A stretch of DNA of 64,000 nt, taken from assembly GCA_020747015.1 (NCBI GenBank), contig JAGTJM010000033.1, positions 298,587 to 362,586 of the forward strand, written 5' to 3'. Origin of the DNA: Pyrenochaeta sp. MPI-SDFR-AT-0127 (taxonomy: Eukaryota; Ascomycota; Dothideomycetes; Pleosporales; Cucurbitariaceae). Under the pieces are notes generated by a model, which was not told where the DNA came from, did not search any database, and saw nothing but the letters and a program-made list of their open reading frames with translations. The translations under genes were made by a program, and so were the position numbers. Shown piece after piece: positions 25,374 through 38,189 of the stretch. The first letter of the stretch is position 1, and each line of letters begins with the position of its first letter.

Positions 25374-28044
25374 TCATTCGGGATGTTGGGTTATGCAAAG
25401 CCATTGTCCTGTGTTGGATTCCGCGGGAAGTTCTTTTAAAGCCGTTAGCCAGCATAATCTCAATAGGGAGTAGAGTAAAGTAGAGGAGGGGCTTACCAAG
25501 TTTGTTTGTTCAATGTACAACCCATCTTTTCCTTTGAAATAACCGCCGTAATACTTACCAGACAAGATGCAGTCATTGAGGATACTTTGAACAGCATTCT
25601 TACAACTACCACGACCAAGGTCGTATGAAGCATCAGGTCGCACAACAATGAGCTGATTGTAGTCAGCCTTATTAGGAGCGCCGCCGGCAGTGACGCAGAC
25701 AGTGCCGTTTGCAGAAGGGAAATCCGTCTTATCGCCGTGCTATTCATATTTGATTCGTTGTCTGAAAACAATAAGTTGAAAGATTTGAGAGAGCAGACTT
25801 ACTACTCCATCGACAGCCCACTTGCAGATCTGGTCGGCGTTGCAGGCAACCTTAGTGATAAAGTCATCCATGGAGGCGCCCTGCAGGATGTACTTTAGTG
25901 TGTCTTCTTTTGTCGGCATACCCTGCCCTGCAAAGAATTCGAACTCTTGATTGCAGGTTACTTTGTCTACTATAAGTGTGTCGTTGTCGCCGGGGCGCGC
26001 TGGAATTTGACTGCCTATGCTGATCGAGTCCACGCCGTTCGGGACCCCACGCGGACCCGGGTTAAACCATCCAATTAACGCTGCCATGGTTATGTGCTCG
26101 ACAAAGTTAAGAGCAATGCGAAGATAGCCTCGTGTATTGGGTAACAGAAGATATCCATCCAGATGCTCTCTTGTGGTGGCCGAAGTGTGAACGGTCATGA
26201 TGCGGTAGCCGTGTTCCGTTGCTAGCTGGTCAACAAGTGCACTGAGTCGAGCATTGAACTGCGCAATTCTTTTGTGGAGTCCAAACCACTTAAATGGGTC
26301 CTGGGAGTTGTAACCTATCATGGGAATGTGGCCAGCAAATACCTGGGCATCAGGGTCACTGTCAAAGATATCGTGTATAAGGCTTGTGTAGCGGTCAGGC
26401 CAGTGGTCCAAATCCACATCATATAGCACGTCGATAGTTCCGGCCATCAAAAGGATGACCTTGTTTCGAGTATATAAATCAGGAGACCTAACGAAATTGT
26501 CGTGCAATTCATCGATGGTTGCTATTTTGTAGCATTCATGGAACTCCGAGTTGGCGTTGTGTGGCTTTTGTGAACCAGAGAATGTTGGCCTAACATGAAC
26601 TCCTGACCCATGTGGCATGTTATAGTATCGGTAGTTTCGGAAGATGGCCTTCGAATGAGGGATAATTCCTTGATAAATAGCGGAGTTCGGGTCTTGGGAG
26701 GCAAATGCGACATAATCCCCTAGAACTGGATCCCCAGAATCGCATGACTTCCCAGAATTGCAGCTTCGGGTAGATTAATATATCTTTGGTATGAGTGAAC
26801 CCAGCTGGAGTCGGATGAAACGTTTTCATAACCCACGCCCAGGATGCATGCACGCCATCGCCGTAGTTGGCGTCGATCCATGCAGCCGTAGCATTTTCGT
26901 GGGGAATCGGCATGTTCGTATCGCTGACTGTTACTGTCTTGCCGTCTGTTGACGCAAGCAAGTTGAGATTGAAGAAATGTGTGTCTGGATTGTGATGTTC
27001 CGGCTCCTGAACACCCTGTCGACAGAATCTATGTCCGTTGTAACTGATGTCGACATCGACAAAGCTGACGGCGGCTGAAAATAAGCTCGGATTTCCGACT
27101 GCATGCGAGTAGTCTACGTTCAAGAGGTCTGCATAATATGAAATAACATAATTGACCTCGTGTGTGAGCCTATTTAGCTTAATTCGCAGGTCTTTTGTGA
27201 TCTTCGGCCCAATGAAGTCGACAACGTAGAATGAAGTACTATCGCACTGATCGGTGTAGGAATCGAAGAATTGAGAGTAACTGGTTTGATAGATTGCAGT
27301 GTGAGAAGACCCTCGATTTTCCCAGTCCATGTTGGACAAGATACCGATAATGATATCATTATAGTGGCCGTAAAACTCCTGGCCAAAGAGGATGTCTCGA
27401 GATATGCTGAGAAGCGCATCGCAACTAGGTCCTCCAATTACTGGCGGAAACCCAAACACACATTTCTTGAGGATATCAACAAACTTGGTGTCGTTGCCTC
27501 CAATGGAAAGGGTCACATAGGACGTATCACGCCGGACATCACCCAGTTGGTAGTTTGGGTTCTGTTGATTCGTAAGGTCCGTTGTGACATCGCCGGTGCA
27601 ATCTTTGAGTATAAAAGTTGGCTTTTGACCATTTGGGCCTAGTATGTTGGCGTCTACCTACATTTAGAAGGTGTAGCTCATGCTGCCGCGCACGCAATTT
27701 GCACCATCTTGTAGCTCATCGCCTGCGCCGGGGCCCGCCGCAAACGAATCGCCCAAAGCAACCCATACAGAAGGTCTAGGATCCGGATTATTGCCTTCCG
27801 TTGAGACACTGCCAGATTTCAAGAACTCATAAAAGTCAGGGCTGAAAAGATTATTGTTGGAAGGTGTTGGTAAGGGACGATCTGGCTCTGAATTTTGCGC
27901 GGAAGAAACTGACTGGGGTGGAACTACTCTGGACTGTACTAGAGACGCGGATAGAGCTATTCTATATCAATTCTAATTCATGTGACTTGTGGACTGCGTA
28001 CCCGAGAGCGTAACAAGAAAAGTTAAAGGAAACGGGTTCCACAT
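25374..28044 (-). pseudogene. Broken secreted SGNH/GDSL-hydrolase multidomain gene
   Basis: Read on the minus strand from ATG 28044. Exon 1 (28044..28002) and the exon from 27956 encode a signal peptide (MWNPFPLTFLVTLSALSAS) after removing a 45-bp intron. The first SGNH domain has block I WVALGDSFAAGPGAG, SIGGND, and the terminal block FHPTPAG. Two in-frame stops (TAA, then TAG two codons later, 27645-27670) break it between block I and SIGGND. A frame change, or an unusual 36-bp intron, occurs at ~26740-26790. A second SGNH-like domain follows (VILLMAGTIDVLYD; HLDGYLLLPNTRGYLRIA) in which the usual DG.HPN histidine is missing. A Cys-containing C-terminal region is split by another intron near 25750. 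This would be a secreted esterase-type protein of roughly 850 residues; as read, no full-length product is made. Confidence 0.8.
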
Positions 28045-29644
28045 CGTAGGCCACTCGTTAAAGGTAGATATAGTCGAAGGGACTTACTACGCAGCGGTAG
28101 GAGAGGCGGGGAAAAGCATACGACAATACTGGGACAGGAAGATGTAAAAGACTTGAACCAAAACGGGACGGTGAAGATAATAGCTGAGTTGAGAGTGTTA
28201 CCTTGATTTATATGGACCACAACACCCGGGAAGTGTTCACATCATATATACAACTTCAGGCACGGCACAATGCGGCGTAGCAAGACACAACCGGCGTGAT
28301 TCTTAAATAGATACTCTAAAAGAATATCTAGAGATGAAAGGAGCGAAGCCTGTAGAAGTCTCACTCCGAAATCTGAGTTGACTAGCAAGCTCATAGCCCA
28401 CTTGCCGTGTGATTGTGGACAAGCCACCCATGGATCATGGTATAAGCCTCAGCGAGCTCTGGCAAATCATGGAATCTACTAGTAGCATTTTCCGTTGGAT
28501 TTCGGTGAGCTGCTCTAGACCTTTCGGTAAAGTATTGTGGCAAAGTGTTGCGGCAAAGTATTGAGGCTTTGTTCTATGTGACCATCGACCTTAGAGCTTG
28601 AGACATGGATCAGCAGACCGCTATTTCCTTGTCATGGCACAGTGATAACCAACGGATGATTTGATGAAAGGACAGTGCCACATTTTATCTATAAGTCACC
28701 CAGTAAGAGTATATCTTTAGGAGAAGTAAGGGTCTCATTATATTTCTCAGTCTATTCGGGTTTATGTTTGAGATTTTATATTCTGAAGATCGTAGCTCTG
28801 AGATATAGAAAGGACGCCATTACGAGACTGTGAAAAACAGTCTTTACTATTTTATGCAGGATGCGCATGATAATATTGGTCTAAAAAGCTTATCTATATG
28901 CGACGAAGCTTCGTCTGAAACTTTTGTAAGGTTAACGCCATCTTCGGCCTGATGTTTGACTGTTCGACAGTGTGCCACACATACCACGCCTCACGTCCAA
29001 CCCCGTCGATGTCGATCACTAACAGTTGACATATTTCTAGTAGTTTAGAGTTAATGAAGTCGTTACTAAATCGAATCAGAATTGCTTTCCACTGGCGCAT
29101 GTACGACCCGCAGGTTCCCGACTGCGGTCCGCTTCAGACGCAATTTCTGGGCAATATCAAATGGAGCGAGGAATCGAACGAACACACATATAGAGCCTCC
29201 GCTTTTATGTTCGTTCGATTTACTTGGAGGTGTGCAAGCGAGGGCGGGGCTGGGCAAATTGTGGAGGAAAAGATTGCAGGCTGCTTGGGCGCTTCAAAGT
29301 CGCCGACGCCTGCTGAGCCGCCACGATTACGCGCTACCTTAGGATTGCCGTGTTTCGTCACACCCAACGACAACCAACACTAGAGAATCCTAGCTTATGC
29401 GGCACTTTTCTATGAATAGCCACATATTCCGCGCCGCACAATGAAACAACCTTCAACGCTAAACACACCGCTCCGGCCAATTGATGATGTCTCTGACGTC
29501 ATAGTAGACCCAGGCATCTGCCCTTAGAACTACGACTTCAGCGTGAAATCATCTCTAGTAGCTCGGAGTGCCTCCACGTACACGCTATAGTTTCTATCAT
29601 TATAACGCCTCTAAGTTCTCAAAACTTGAGCTCACGATACAGAG
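28045..29644. other. Gene-free spacer between divergent genes
   Basis: Holds the 5' regions of the SGNH relic (minus) and of the aspartic-protease homologue (plus). No supported frame. Confidence 0.5.
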
Positions 29645-30961
29645 ATGATAAGCAACGACGTATATCTCGTTCTGTTCGTCTCCCTTCTTCCTGTGTGCAG
29701 CGGCGCCACAGCGACAATACCAATCACGCGCACAACTATTCGCTTCAAATTCGACGACTGGCAACTGTATAATGGATACGCCGGCGCCTTCCAACAACCT
29801 GAGGTCTGTGTGCCACAATTCCTAAAGGAGTCTGCGTATGGCTCATAGCTGACTCTATAGCAGGCGGGGCAGCAGCATCCGCTGAGTCGCCATGATCAAT
29901 CAACCTTTTACCACATCCTTTACACCACCTCGATAGCCATCGGTACCCCGCCACAGCTCTTCACTGCATCCATTGATCTGAGCTGGTCTGACATGTTCGT
30001 CCCATCTGTCGAGTGTCTGCAAGACCCTGTCACGTCGCTGTACTGCCGGGGACAGAACAAGTACAACTCATCGCTCTCCACCACTTACCACCCAAGCAAG
30101 ACTGTCACTAAGCTCATGTATGAAGGCCTCTCGACATTAGGCTATTTGTCGCAAGATGTTTTGGGAGTTGGGGGTCTGGATATTCTTGACCAGCAATTCG
30201 AGGAGGCGACCTTCTGGCGATCCATGTACTTGAATGCAGCGCCCCTGGATAGCGCACTCGGCCTTTCACGGCTCCAAAGTCGCACCCCAGCATCAAATGC
30301 TAGTACGAAGAGCGCCCTGCGAAGTATGCTGGATCAGAAGTTGCTCAGCCACCCCGTGTTCTCGCTTAGGCTTCCCCGTCGTGATGGCGAAAGCGGCGAG
30401 CTTGCATTGGGGTACTCTCCCTCGGAAGTCCTGGCACAAAGTGCAGTCACCCTTCCTCTAATCGAGGCCACACCCCCTAAAGAACTTAGCCAACTATCGT
30501 ACTACATCTCGAGCGGATACACCGTTGAGCTGGAATCGGTTACCATACAGTCTTCTATCGGAAACAAAGCCGATGGCAGGAAACCGTCCACATACAAAGC
30601 CGTCTTCACCAATTCTTTCGATTACATCTCGCTCCCGGGCACACTGCTTACTGAGATTCAAACTGATCTACACCCAAATCTAGGAATGGACGATCAGCTT
30701 GCGGACCTGGACTGTTCGATACGGGACAATTTACCGAATATTGTGTTCTCGTTTGGCAAGAACGCAGTGATTGTGTTGACGCCATGGGACTACCTGACAG
30801 AGGTCCGAGATATTGAGAAGGGGGTACGCTGCGTGCTTCCGTTCGCCTACTTACAGCAAGCCGATGACGAATGGGTGGTGCTAGGTTCCGCTTTTATGGA
30901 AGGGGTGTATAGCGTGTTTGATTTGGAGAAGGGTGAAGTGTCGTTATTAAAATTAAGGTAA
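29645..30961 (+). CDS. Secreted pepsin-like (A1) aspartic protease homologue with degenerate active site
   Basis: Exons 29645..29803 and 29861..30961 (419 aa); the 57-bp intron has a CTGAC branch site and removes two in-frame stops. A signal peptide (MISNDVYLVLFVSLLPVCSG) leads. The A1 fold is shown by SIAIGTPPQLFTASI, the first active-site region, then DMFVPSVEC, YNSSLSTTY and the second-lobe blocks (ISLPGTLL, VLGSAFMEGVYSVFDLEKGEV). The first catalytic DTGS is replaced by DLSWS (Asp ~92 kept, Gly lost). The second DTG region reads FTNSFDYISLP, with no Asp-Thr-Gly. So the protein is probably a non-catalytic member, perhaps wall-associated or carbohydrate- or inhibitor-binding; that role is inference. 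Confidence 0.85.
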
Positions 30962-32681
30962 TAGACCAGTACATAACTTCCGCTAGATATTCAAGAAAGA
31001 ATCCAACTTAAATTCTTCACTCTACCTAATTAGTTAAAATAACTCAGAGGTCCTAAAGCCGGCTTACCCGCTCTTAACTTCACGATAGAGGGGTTTTCTT
31101 CAGTGCAATTCTTTATACTTCCAGGTTGGCGCACGAGTCTAAGAAGCGAAAGGATGTTCTTAATATATCCGCTACCTGAGAATAGGGCAGAGTATTGGAC
31201 CACAAACGGCGATGATATCAATTTAAACTTCTACCAAATTCTCAATCGAGATACTAGTAAGAGTCATTAGATGCAATTTAGGGCGTCAGTCGTTTATTTT
31301 TAAACGTAGTAGACTTACAGATTTCATCCTCATGGTATCTCCCAGTGTTGCTTGAATACGAATATATATGCTTTTGCGATGCCTGCATCTACTAATAGGC
31401 TGCCAATCATAAAAGTCGCAAGAACCAGGGGTTTACGCGCCTTTGCTAGGTGAAACAAAATAACTTTATTGGTTTAATCAGTCCATACAAGTTTCATTCG
31501 CGGCTTATTACTTACAATAGTAAGGAGAATAATAAGGGTAGAGAAGTCTGTAGCAGTATCACCACCGATATCCGCCCTTCCAGACGGTATTGCAGACCCA
31601 CAGCTGTGTAAATACGTTTGAGATGTCCCTAACAGTGCTTTTAGATGGCTTTCACATTCTAGAAGGCCGGCTAGCACAAATGATGTTATCTACTTAACGA
31701 GTATCGTGATCCAATCCAAAGACAGCGTAGTTATCAAAAAGTAACAGACAAAAAGTAGTGGAGCATAGGCGAAATGCGGTATCCAATCATCAGAAGCTAT
31801 ATTTACCGATGAGTTAGGCAGTGATATCCTTACTACCGTATCTTTTTCTATCTATTCATCCATCCAAATATGTGACTTATCGCATAACGAGTGCCCGGAA
31901 ATAAATCTCCAAAAGAAGGTACCAAAAGAAGGCCCACACCTCCTATCCAGAACAGCAATCAACAACATCCTACACTCTGACATCATGTGCTTTGGTCGTT
32001 GACATCAAGCCACTGATTCCGGGATCCGAAAATGGGACCAGTAAGTCCTAGACACTCCGCATTCCCACAAGTTGATTAAGGTTCAGTTTCAAGCCCCTTT
32101 CACACTGCTCGGGTTGGAATCAGGCAACGATCACTGTGATCGGGAGGAGTTTAGGTTTGGACGACATATAAATCGACAATAGTACCCTAGTATTGAAAGG
32201 TTTACACTCCCTGGGAATTATTAGCCCGATATTGGACGTCCTGGCCAGACTAACAGCGGTGTAGTAACGAGTCCGCTCCGGCAAATTAAACACAGTTTCA
32301 TCTGTGGCACATATATTTTTCAATAGGAGAAATACCAGTAATCAATGATCAATATAAGTCATTATATTTTGATGATTTGATCGATATAACGCATAATGTA
32401 CAATTAAAGGGGGGCTATTGCCGAATGGTTGATCACAGTTGAAAAGGAAGGACATGATACGACACGTTAGTTCTGCACGCACTACTTCAGGGGATGGCAA
32501 AGATATGGATACAAAGGCAAATCTGGTTCAGAAAACATCGCAAAATCCTTTAATTGCCATTCTTGAGAGTCATGTACGAATAAAAGAAGAGGTTCTTAGC
32601 ACACCTCGACATAGAGCAATGCCTCCAGCAAAAGCTACACGCTTCACTTGGAATGAGTTGCCTGCGTCATCTTCACCACTA
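30962..32681. other. Gene-free spacer
   Basis: No supported gene. Composition is AT-biased with scattered short frames only. It contains the 3' ends of the converging aspartic-protease and DJ-1 genes. Confidence 0.5.
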
Positions 32682-33420
32682 CTAAGTTGGCACAGGGTAC
32701 CCATCAGTGCCATGATAGTCAACTTCCCTCACCGGCCAACCACCCAGCGGAATCGCAATCCTCGTCAACTCCGGCCAATACTCAAGCATAAATTCACGCA
32801 TCAAATCCAAGCCATTCAACAAGGCTCCACTAGTCCAAACTTTGCCGTCGCAAACATAGCGTTTCTCGACCCAAGAAGTACGAGGATCTTGCTTTTGGAG
32901 TTCGGAGACCATGAAGCGTGGAGCCGTGGCCGTCTTTCCAGCTAGTACCCCAGCCAGCTGCGCGGGGAGGAAGCCACCACAGATGGTTAAAAAAGCAGTG
33001 GATTCATCGTAGGCTTTGCGGATGAAAGCGAGTTCGGTTTCATTAGGGTTGTACCCGGGGAAATAGGCACCCATTAGTACAATGTCCAGCGGTGGACATG
33101 TTTCGAAAGAGTCCTGGAGGGTAGTATCAGCAAACATACAAAAGTCTCAGAATCCAAACGTCGGGGGACGGGAGCCATACCGTTGCCGACAGCGTCATGT
33201 TGGCAGTCAGCTTGGCAGGAGCACCTGTTTCGGTGATCCAGTGGAAGTTGATATCTAAGGCTTTGGATTTGAGCTCGGGCGATAGCGGGAGGGCGTCAAC
33301 AAATTTCTTGCTTAGGCCGTGTAGTAGATCGATTGGAGCAACGTCCAGTATTTCGGTTTCGCCCATGAGAATTACGCCAGCTTCAATTGGGCGGCCTGGG
33401 TTGGAGAGTTCGAAGGGCAT
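32682..33420 (-). CDS. DJ-1/PfpI (class I glutamine amidotransferase-like) family protein
   Basis: Exons 33420..33181 and 33113..32682 (223 aa); the 67-bp intron joins MTLSAT to DSFETCPPLDIVLMG in phase 0. The nucleophile elbow AFLTICGGFLPAQLAG (Cys ~125) and the following GKTATAPRF, WVEKRYVCDGKVWTSGALLNGLDLM blocks are those of fungal DJ-1/PfpI proteins. Family members act as glyoxalases, isonitrile hydratases, chaperones or regulators, and the sequence does not decide between these. No signal peptide, so intracellular. A TATA box lies about 100 bp upstream on the same strand. Confidence 0.92.
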
Positions 33421-33519
33421 CTTGGTAGTGATTAATGGGAGTAACCAATACGTACGTAGTTGTTAAACCTATGATTGATAGAGCTGAGATCGCATGTACT
33501 TAGTACGCCGGACCTCTAC

Positions 33520-33527
33520 TTTATATA
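33520..33527 (-). promoter_or_regulatory. TATA box of the DJ-1/PfpI gene
   Basis: TATATAAA on the minus strand, 100 bp before the ATG at 33420. Confidence 0.5.
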
Positions 33528-33548
33528 AGGTTCACAGAATCTATTCCA

Positions 33549-33962
33549 TCAAGCAGGCCCGTTGCACCAAAGCGGAGCTGCACAAACATTATTGGACCTT
33601 CCCTCAGATCGAAGATAAGGCGACCAACACGGAAACACGAAATCTTGCTGCCTTGCGCCTCTTGGAGATTTTTGTGGCTCGTATGATCCATGCTGGGAAA
33701 GGTACATGGATTCTACGGATGTGCCGTTACTGCCGATCCGACTGCCGGTTTTGGTCAAATCCCACAATGCCGCATTCAATCGCGGTTGCGCTGTAGACCC
33801 CTCCATGTCAGAAATACGCTACCCGAGATATTCTGCACCAAATCGCAACTTGTCATTAAGCTTGGTGTAAAGATCCGTCGGAACGGCTGCATTAAAAATG
33901 CCGTGCCGCCATTGGTAAAACCGACATCCGCAGGCAACAACAGCACCGTGTATGTGGGCTAA
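33549..33962 (-). pseudogene. Probable gene relic of unknown family
   Basis: A single minus-strand frame stays open across about 135 codons except for one TAG. It reads like globular protein (FYQWRHGIFNAAVPTDLYTK, KLRFGAEYLG, then after the stop RISDMEG and PRLNAALWDLTK). The stop lies where CAG or TGG would fit, so a RIP-type C-to-T change could have made it. No start codon, family or flanking exon could be fixed. Confidence 0.3.
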
Positions 33963-34319
33963 ATGCACACTGAGCACCGAATGCCTTAATTAAATTTGAA
34001 GTTGTAGAGTAATGTAAATAGGATATCATGATGAGATGGTTTGATGGAGAGACTGATAGTGCTCGAAAATCCCTTGAACCTAAAAACCCTTACACAGAGT
34101 TTTAATGACCCAGCTTCTGCGCGACTCTGGCTGCAACGATAGCGACGCAGCCCTTGGGTACTCAGCAACAACTTGTTTCTCGTTGATCTCCTTTGTCGCG
34201 CTCGCTATCCGTGCTGTCTTCCCCCATCATACCGAAGGTTCCAAACCATTGCACGACTCTTTGACTCGCGAATAAAGGAGATTATCTGGAGAACGAAGTA
34301 GAGCTTCCGCGGTATGGGT

Positions 34320-35715
34320 TTACGCCTTCAAGTGTCTAGTGGAAGAGCTCCCACTCTTCATATCGTCGTCCCCGCACCAATTTGATGTCACCATGGTGGA
34401 AACAGACTTTTGTATCCCGTTAAGTACAATCGGCCCTTCGACTGGCCCGTCAGAAATTATTTCGACGTGGGTTCTAGCCTCAGTCGAGAAACGCTCCCGT
34501 ACGCGATGTTTGTACTCAACAGCCGTATCTGAGAGTGCTTCAGGTTTTGGCTGTTGGGAACGGTGATGTGCTGAATTGTAGTCTACACCGTAGCCTTGGA
34601 TTTGGTTGTTACGATTGGAGACTTTGACAATCTTGATGATGAGGTCGGCATTATTCATCTCGATATGCAGCTTGATAAGATATACAAGAGGGTGAAATTG
34701 TACATAGCTAGATGCATACGAGTTAGTCGTGTCACTGAAGGCACCTGTATGGAGACAGTCGAGCATCCGATCAAATAGGAGGACTTACACAAACCCGTTT
34801 CGCAGTGACATGACCCCGATAAGGATGACCTATCATAAAGATCAGTTCTCATGATCTTGCGACCAATAAGTAAATACAGACGGCTGTTTACTCACATCGA
34901 GAGACAGCGATGTAAACACCATGAGAATGTTAAACCAGAAGAGTGGCATGTATTTCGTGAGCCCATTCGCAATCAGTTTCGTCCTGACCATGTATATAAA
35001 GTATAGGTTCAAACTGCCATCGATCAAAGCGAAGACAACTTTCTCTACTCTATCCCATATTTCGTTGATATGAATGAATGTTTCACTGATCTGGAGTCGG
35101 GCGGGTATCCATATGACAAAAACGCTGATGTTGATCACTCCTAAGACAGCCGCTACGGTCCATTTCAGCCTGGTGGCCACTGAACGTCGAACCGAGAGGA
35201 GAGAGATCCGGTTGATGATAATTTGCATCAAGAGTTGAATCTGATTTGTGTAAGCATAGGAGGTAAGCAGCACCAAGATTCGTTCTCCTCTGGCGTACCT
35301 GAACAACCCATAGGCAAACTAGGAAGCATGCGTCAGCGCCTCAGTATTAGTACAAGTGTTTTCAACGGATTCTCACCTAGACTGAAGAAGAGTTGGAAAC
35401 TGTGATAAAGGTGAATTAGCTTGAGAAGGAAATTTCACGCCTAAGCAGTACTCACCTTGGTTCGATCGTGCCACGTAGAAAGAACCAACAGAAAATGCCC
35501 ATAAGTACACTAGCAAGCCATTCCAGCCAAACCATTACAATGTATGGTGAGATTCTCCTGGAGCGTTTCCAGGACACCCTTGATTGCTGGATAGCTTTAA
35601 TGGCGGTAAAGATACTGCTAGCAATAGAAAAGCCCCATACGATGCATGCAATGTACATGTCATCAGGCGCAGGCGCAGGCACGTGGTACGTCGGGGAAAC
35701 GAGAAACCCTGTCAT
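34320..35715 (-). CDS. Seven-TM fungal integral membrane protein
   Basis: Six exons read from 35715: 35715..35456, 35399..35377, 35318..35299, 35240..34896, 34829..34789 and 34707..34320 (358 aa, frame kept). Exons 2 and 3 are micro-exons of 23 and 20 nt; joining them restores a continuous helix (SFQLFFSL, VCLWVVQIQ) before LLMQIIINRI. The protein is a typical fungal rhodopsin-like-fold integral membrane protein with about seven helices, conserved PDDMYIACIVWGFS near the start, WIPARLQISETFIHINEIWD mid-protein, GVMSLRNGFV and FHPLVYLIKLHIEMNNADLI near the end, and a hydrophilic tail. No ligand is known for this family. Alternative reading without micro-exons would break the membrane topology. 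Confidence 0.88.
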
Positions 35716-38189
35716 TTTTCAAGAGAATCCCTTGCAAATATACAGAAATTGACTATAAATGACAGATGTGAAATCGACAATTGCCCTTTGAACAGACTCC
35801 AGGTGCTGTTCTTATATGGTGAAAGGCTCTGAGTTCACCCTGGAACAGTTTCCCGGGTTCATTCAAACGCTAGGGACAGGCCTACCATGTAAAGAGATCA
35901 ACGGCGCAAGTCCGGCACATTCCGGTCGTCCTGTTGCAACGCCTAGGGGTTGAGTGGCTATCGCCGACTGCGTTAGATTCGCCATGACTCTCAGCCGCAG
36001 GGTCTGCATCATGATATACACCGACAAGGATGGTCGCTGGGTACAAGCATTTTTGGAGATGCTCAGGGTGATTCTATTGGTCTTAATTTCTGCGCGCACG
36101 GGAAACGTGGGAAATTCCGACATGCATGAGTTGCAACCTTGGCACAATAGATGCGCCGCTACACCGAACCAACAACGCCACTATCCCAGTGGTATGGAGG
36201 CTTTCGTTTGCACCGACTATAAGTCATGTGGCTGACTTAGCCTCCTTTACCGAGCGTTCTGCAGATTTTGATGTTCATTAAAGCTAATTTGATACCCCAA
36301 GTCACGTTAAAAATGCCGCAAGCTTGTATCAACACTGTGGCTAATTGATGAGCAAACGGAATGTCCACATATAGCTAGTTCTCGAATCAAGAACATGCGT
36401 GACCTTTCTAGGTTTCCAAATAAGTTCTGACGCTATCAGAGTAGAAAAGTGTACATTCTATAGGACTACTTGCAATTAGGCTCGTGGTTCACAAGCTTAT
36501 ACATCGTGCGAGAAAAGGCGGAATCTGTTCAAATCCCATAATTTATAGAATAGAGGTTTTAAGGAGAACAGAGATCTTTACAGTGAAGTAGGTGTCAGCA
36601 ACATTTCAATGCCAACTACTTATGATACCACAGAGGCAATGTCCATAAGAAATGAGGCGGTTTAGCGACGCTGCAGCGATTGGATGTGGAGCCGTCAGTA
36701 GTTCGACGACACCTGTGAGAGTTATCGACCTAGAAGTATTATTATGGCCTCTTAATACATAGTAATAAAGAGTTCATAGTTAGTAATTGCAGTTAAGAGG
36801 AGAATTTTGCAACGTGCATCGAGGACCCAGGGTTGATCGCTAGGCAGAGTTGGCATACACCAACGAAAAGATCTTCTCTATTGCTGTGGTAGGGCTTAAA
36901 AATAGATAGGGACGAGAGAAGGGCTCGCAGTGTTAATGCGAGATCAATGATGGTGTTAGAGGCCTATGGCTATTAAATGAGCTTTTCTTACTTGGCCTAA
37001 TCAACCTAGCCAGTTGGGAAGGTATAGGTCATTAGATAAAGACTACACGGAGTAGTAAGACATTTCCAAATCGTGCTACTAACTCTATTTGGTAATAACT
37101 TATAATAACAGGTCTATCTTAAAGAAGAATTATAACTGATAAGGCGCTCAAAAAAATAACACAAATTATCTAGTTTAGGTATATTGGTAAGATGCATAAG
37201 AATAGAGAATTATTACCTAGAATAAAGTGGAATGTCGGGTTAGAAATTTTCCGGTAAACAAAAGAAGCTGAACTTAGGCCATGGTTTGCACCATGATTCG
37301 ACAACTATAAATTTGTATCCGCGGTAGCATTGCACTTAGCATTACTATTATGCTGTAAAATGAGTCTAATTCTTATATTATATCAAATGCAAAGTTTTTA
37401 AACGAAGTTGCTAGGACCTAGAAGAGTATTTAATAGCCCCTTTACCCCGCTTCTTAGGTAAGCTCCGCTTAGGTCGGACGTAATAGCTGGATCTAGGCTG
37501 ATTTGACCTGTTTGTCCCGTGCAGGCTATCATGTCCTTCGTAGAGTGCGTTAGGGTGCATGTGCCTGATACTTAAGCTGTAACGCAACTGCCATATAACG
37601 AGTTGCCTGGTAGTGAGGAGCCAAGCAATCCAGTCTCGTCAGTCTCTAGATGCTAAGAGCCTGGAGCGGTAAGACGAAACACTTTTGATAATACTAGGCT
37701 CGTATCGGCTCAACAAACCGTCTAAGCACGATTAATATTCATTCTGTTATAGTCGCGATGCATACATCACAGCTTCAGCGCACTCAACAGCATATAAGAT
37801 GCTATGCGCGGATGCTGCTCGTCTTGAACTAAAGTAACATAATGCTGATTTAACTGACGATTTAGATTATATAACTAGTAAGAAGGAGTTAACGAGGGAA
37901 GCGATCAAGAATTCACCGATACTTTTGCGGGACCGGCGTTGGGTTACCCCTGCATTTCAATAATTACTGGCCCCAAACGTCGCTGTGATTCGACCAAATC
38001 CATGCCGCGGCAACGAAGACTGCAACTTATCAGCAAGGTTTAACAGCTGACCGGAAACCGTAGGTCAGCATTCGACGTTATTTATACAGCGGTTCTCTTG
38101 CAGCGTCTTTCAGTCCGGTTCTTGATTCTTTTGACGTTCATACTTTTTGCCGCTAGGTGTATGTCTATCCCTTTGTCAGTTTAGCGAAC
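35716..38189. other. Gene-free stretch, increasingly AT-rich
   Basis: No supported gene. About 36720-37440 is AT-rich with reduced CA/TG, a partly RIPped remnant. The sequence ttatttatac near 38083 may be the TATA region of the Kre9-like gene. Confidence 0.45.

Noticed and set aside
32439..32945. Plus-strand 168-codon frame
   Set aside because: Mostly the antisense shadow of the DJ-1/PfpI gene.
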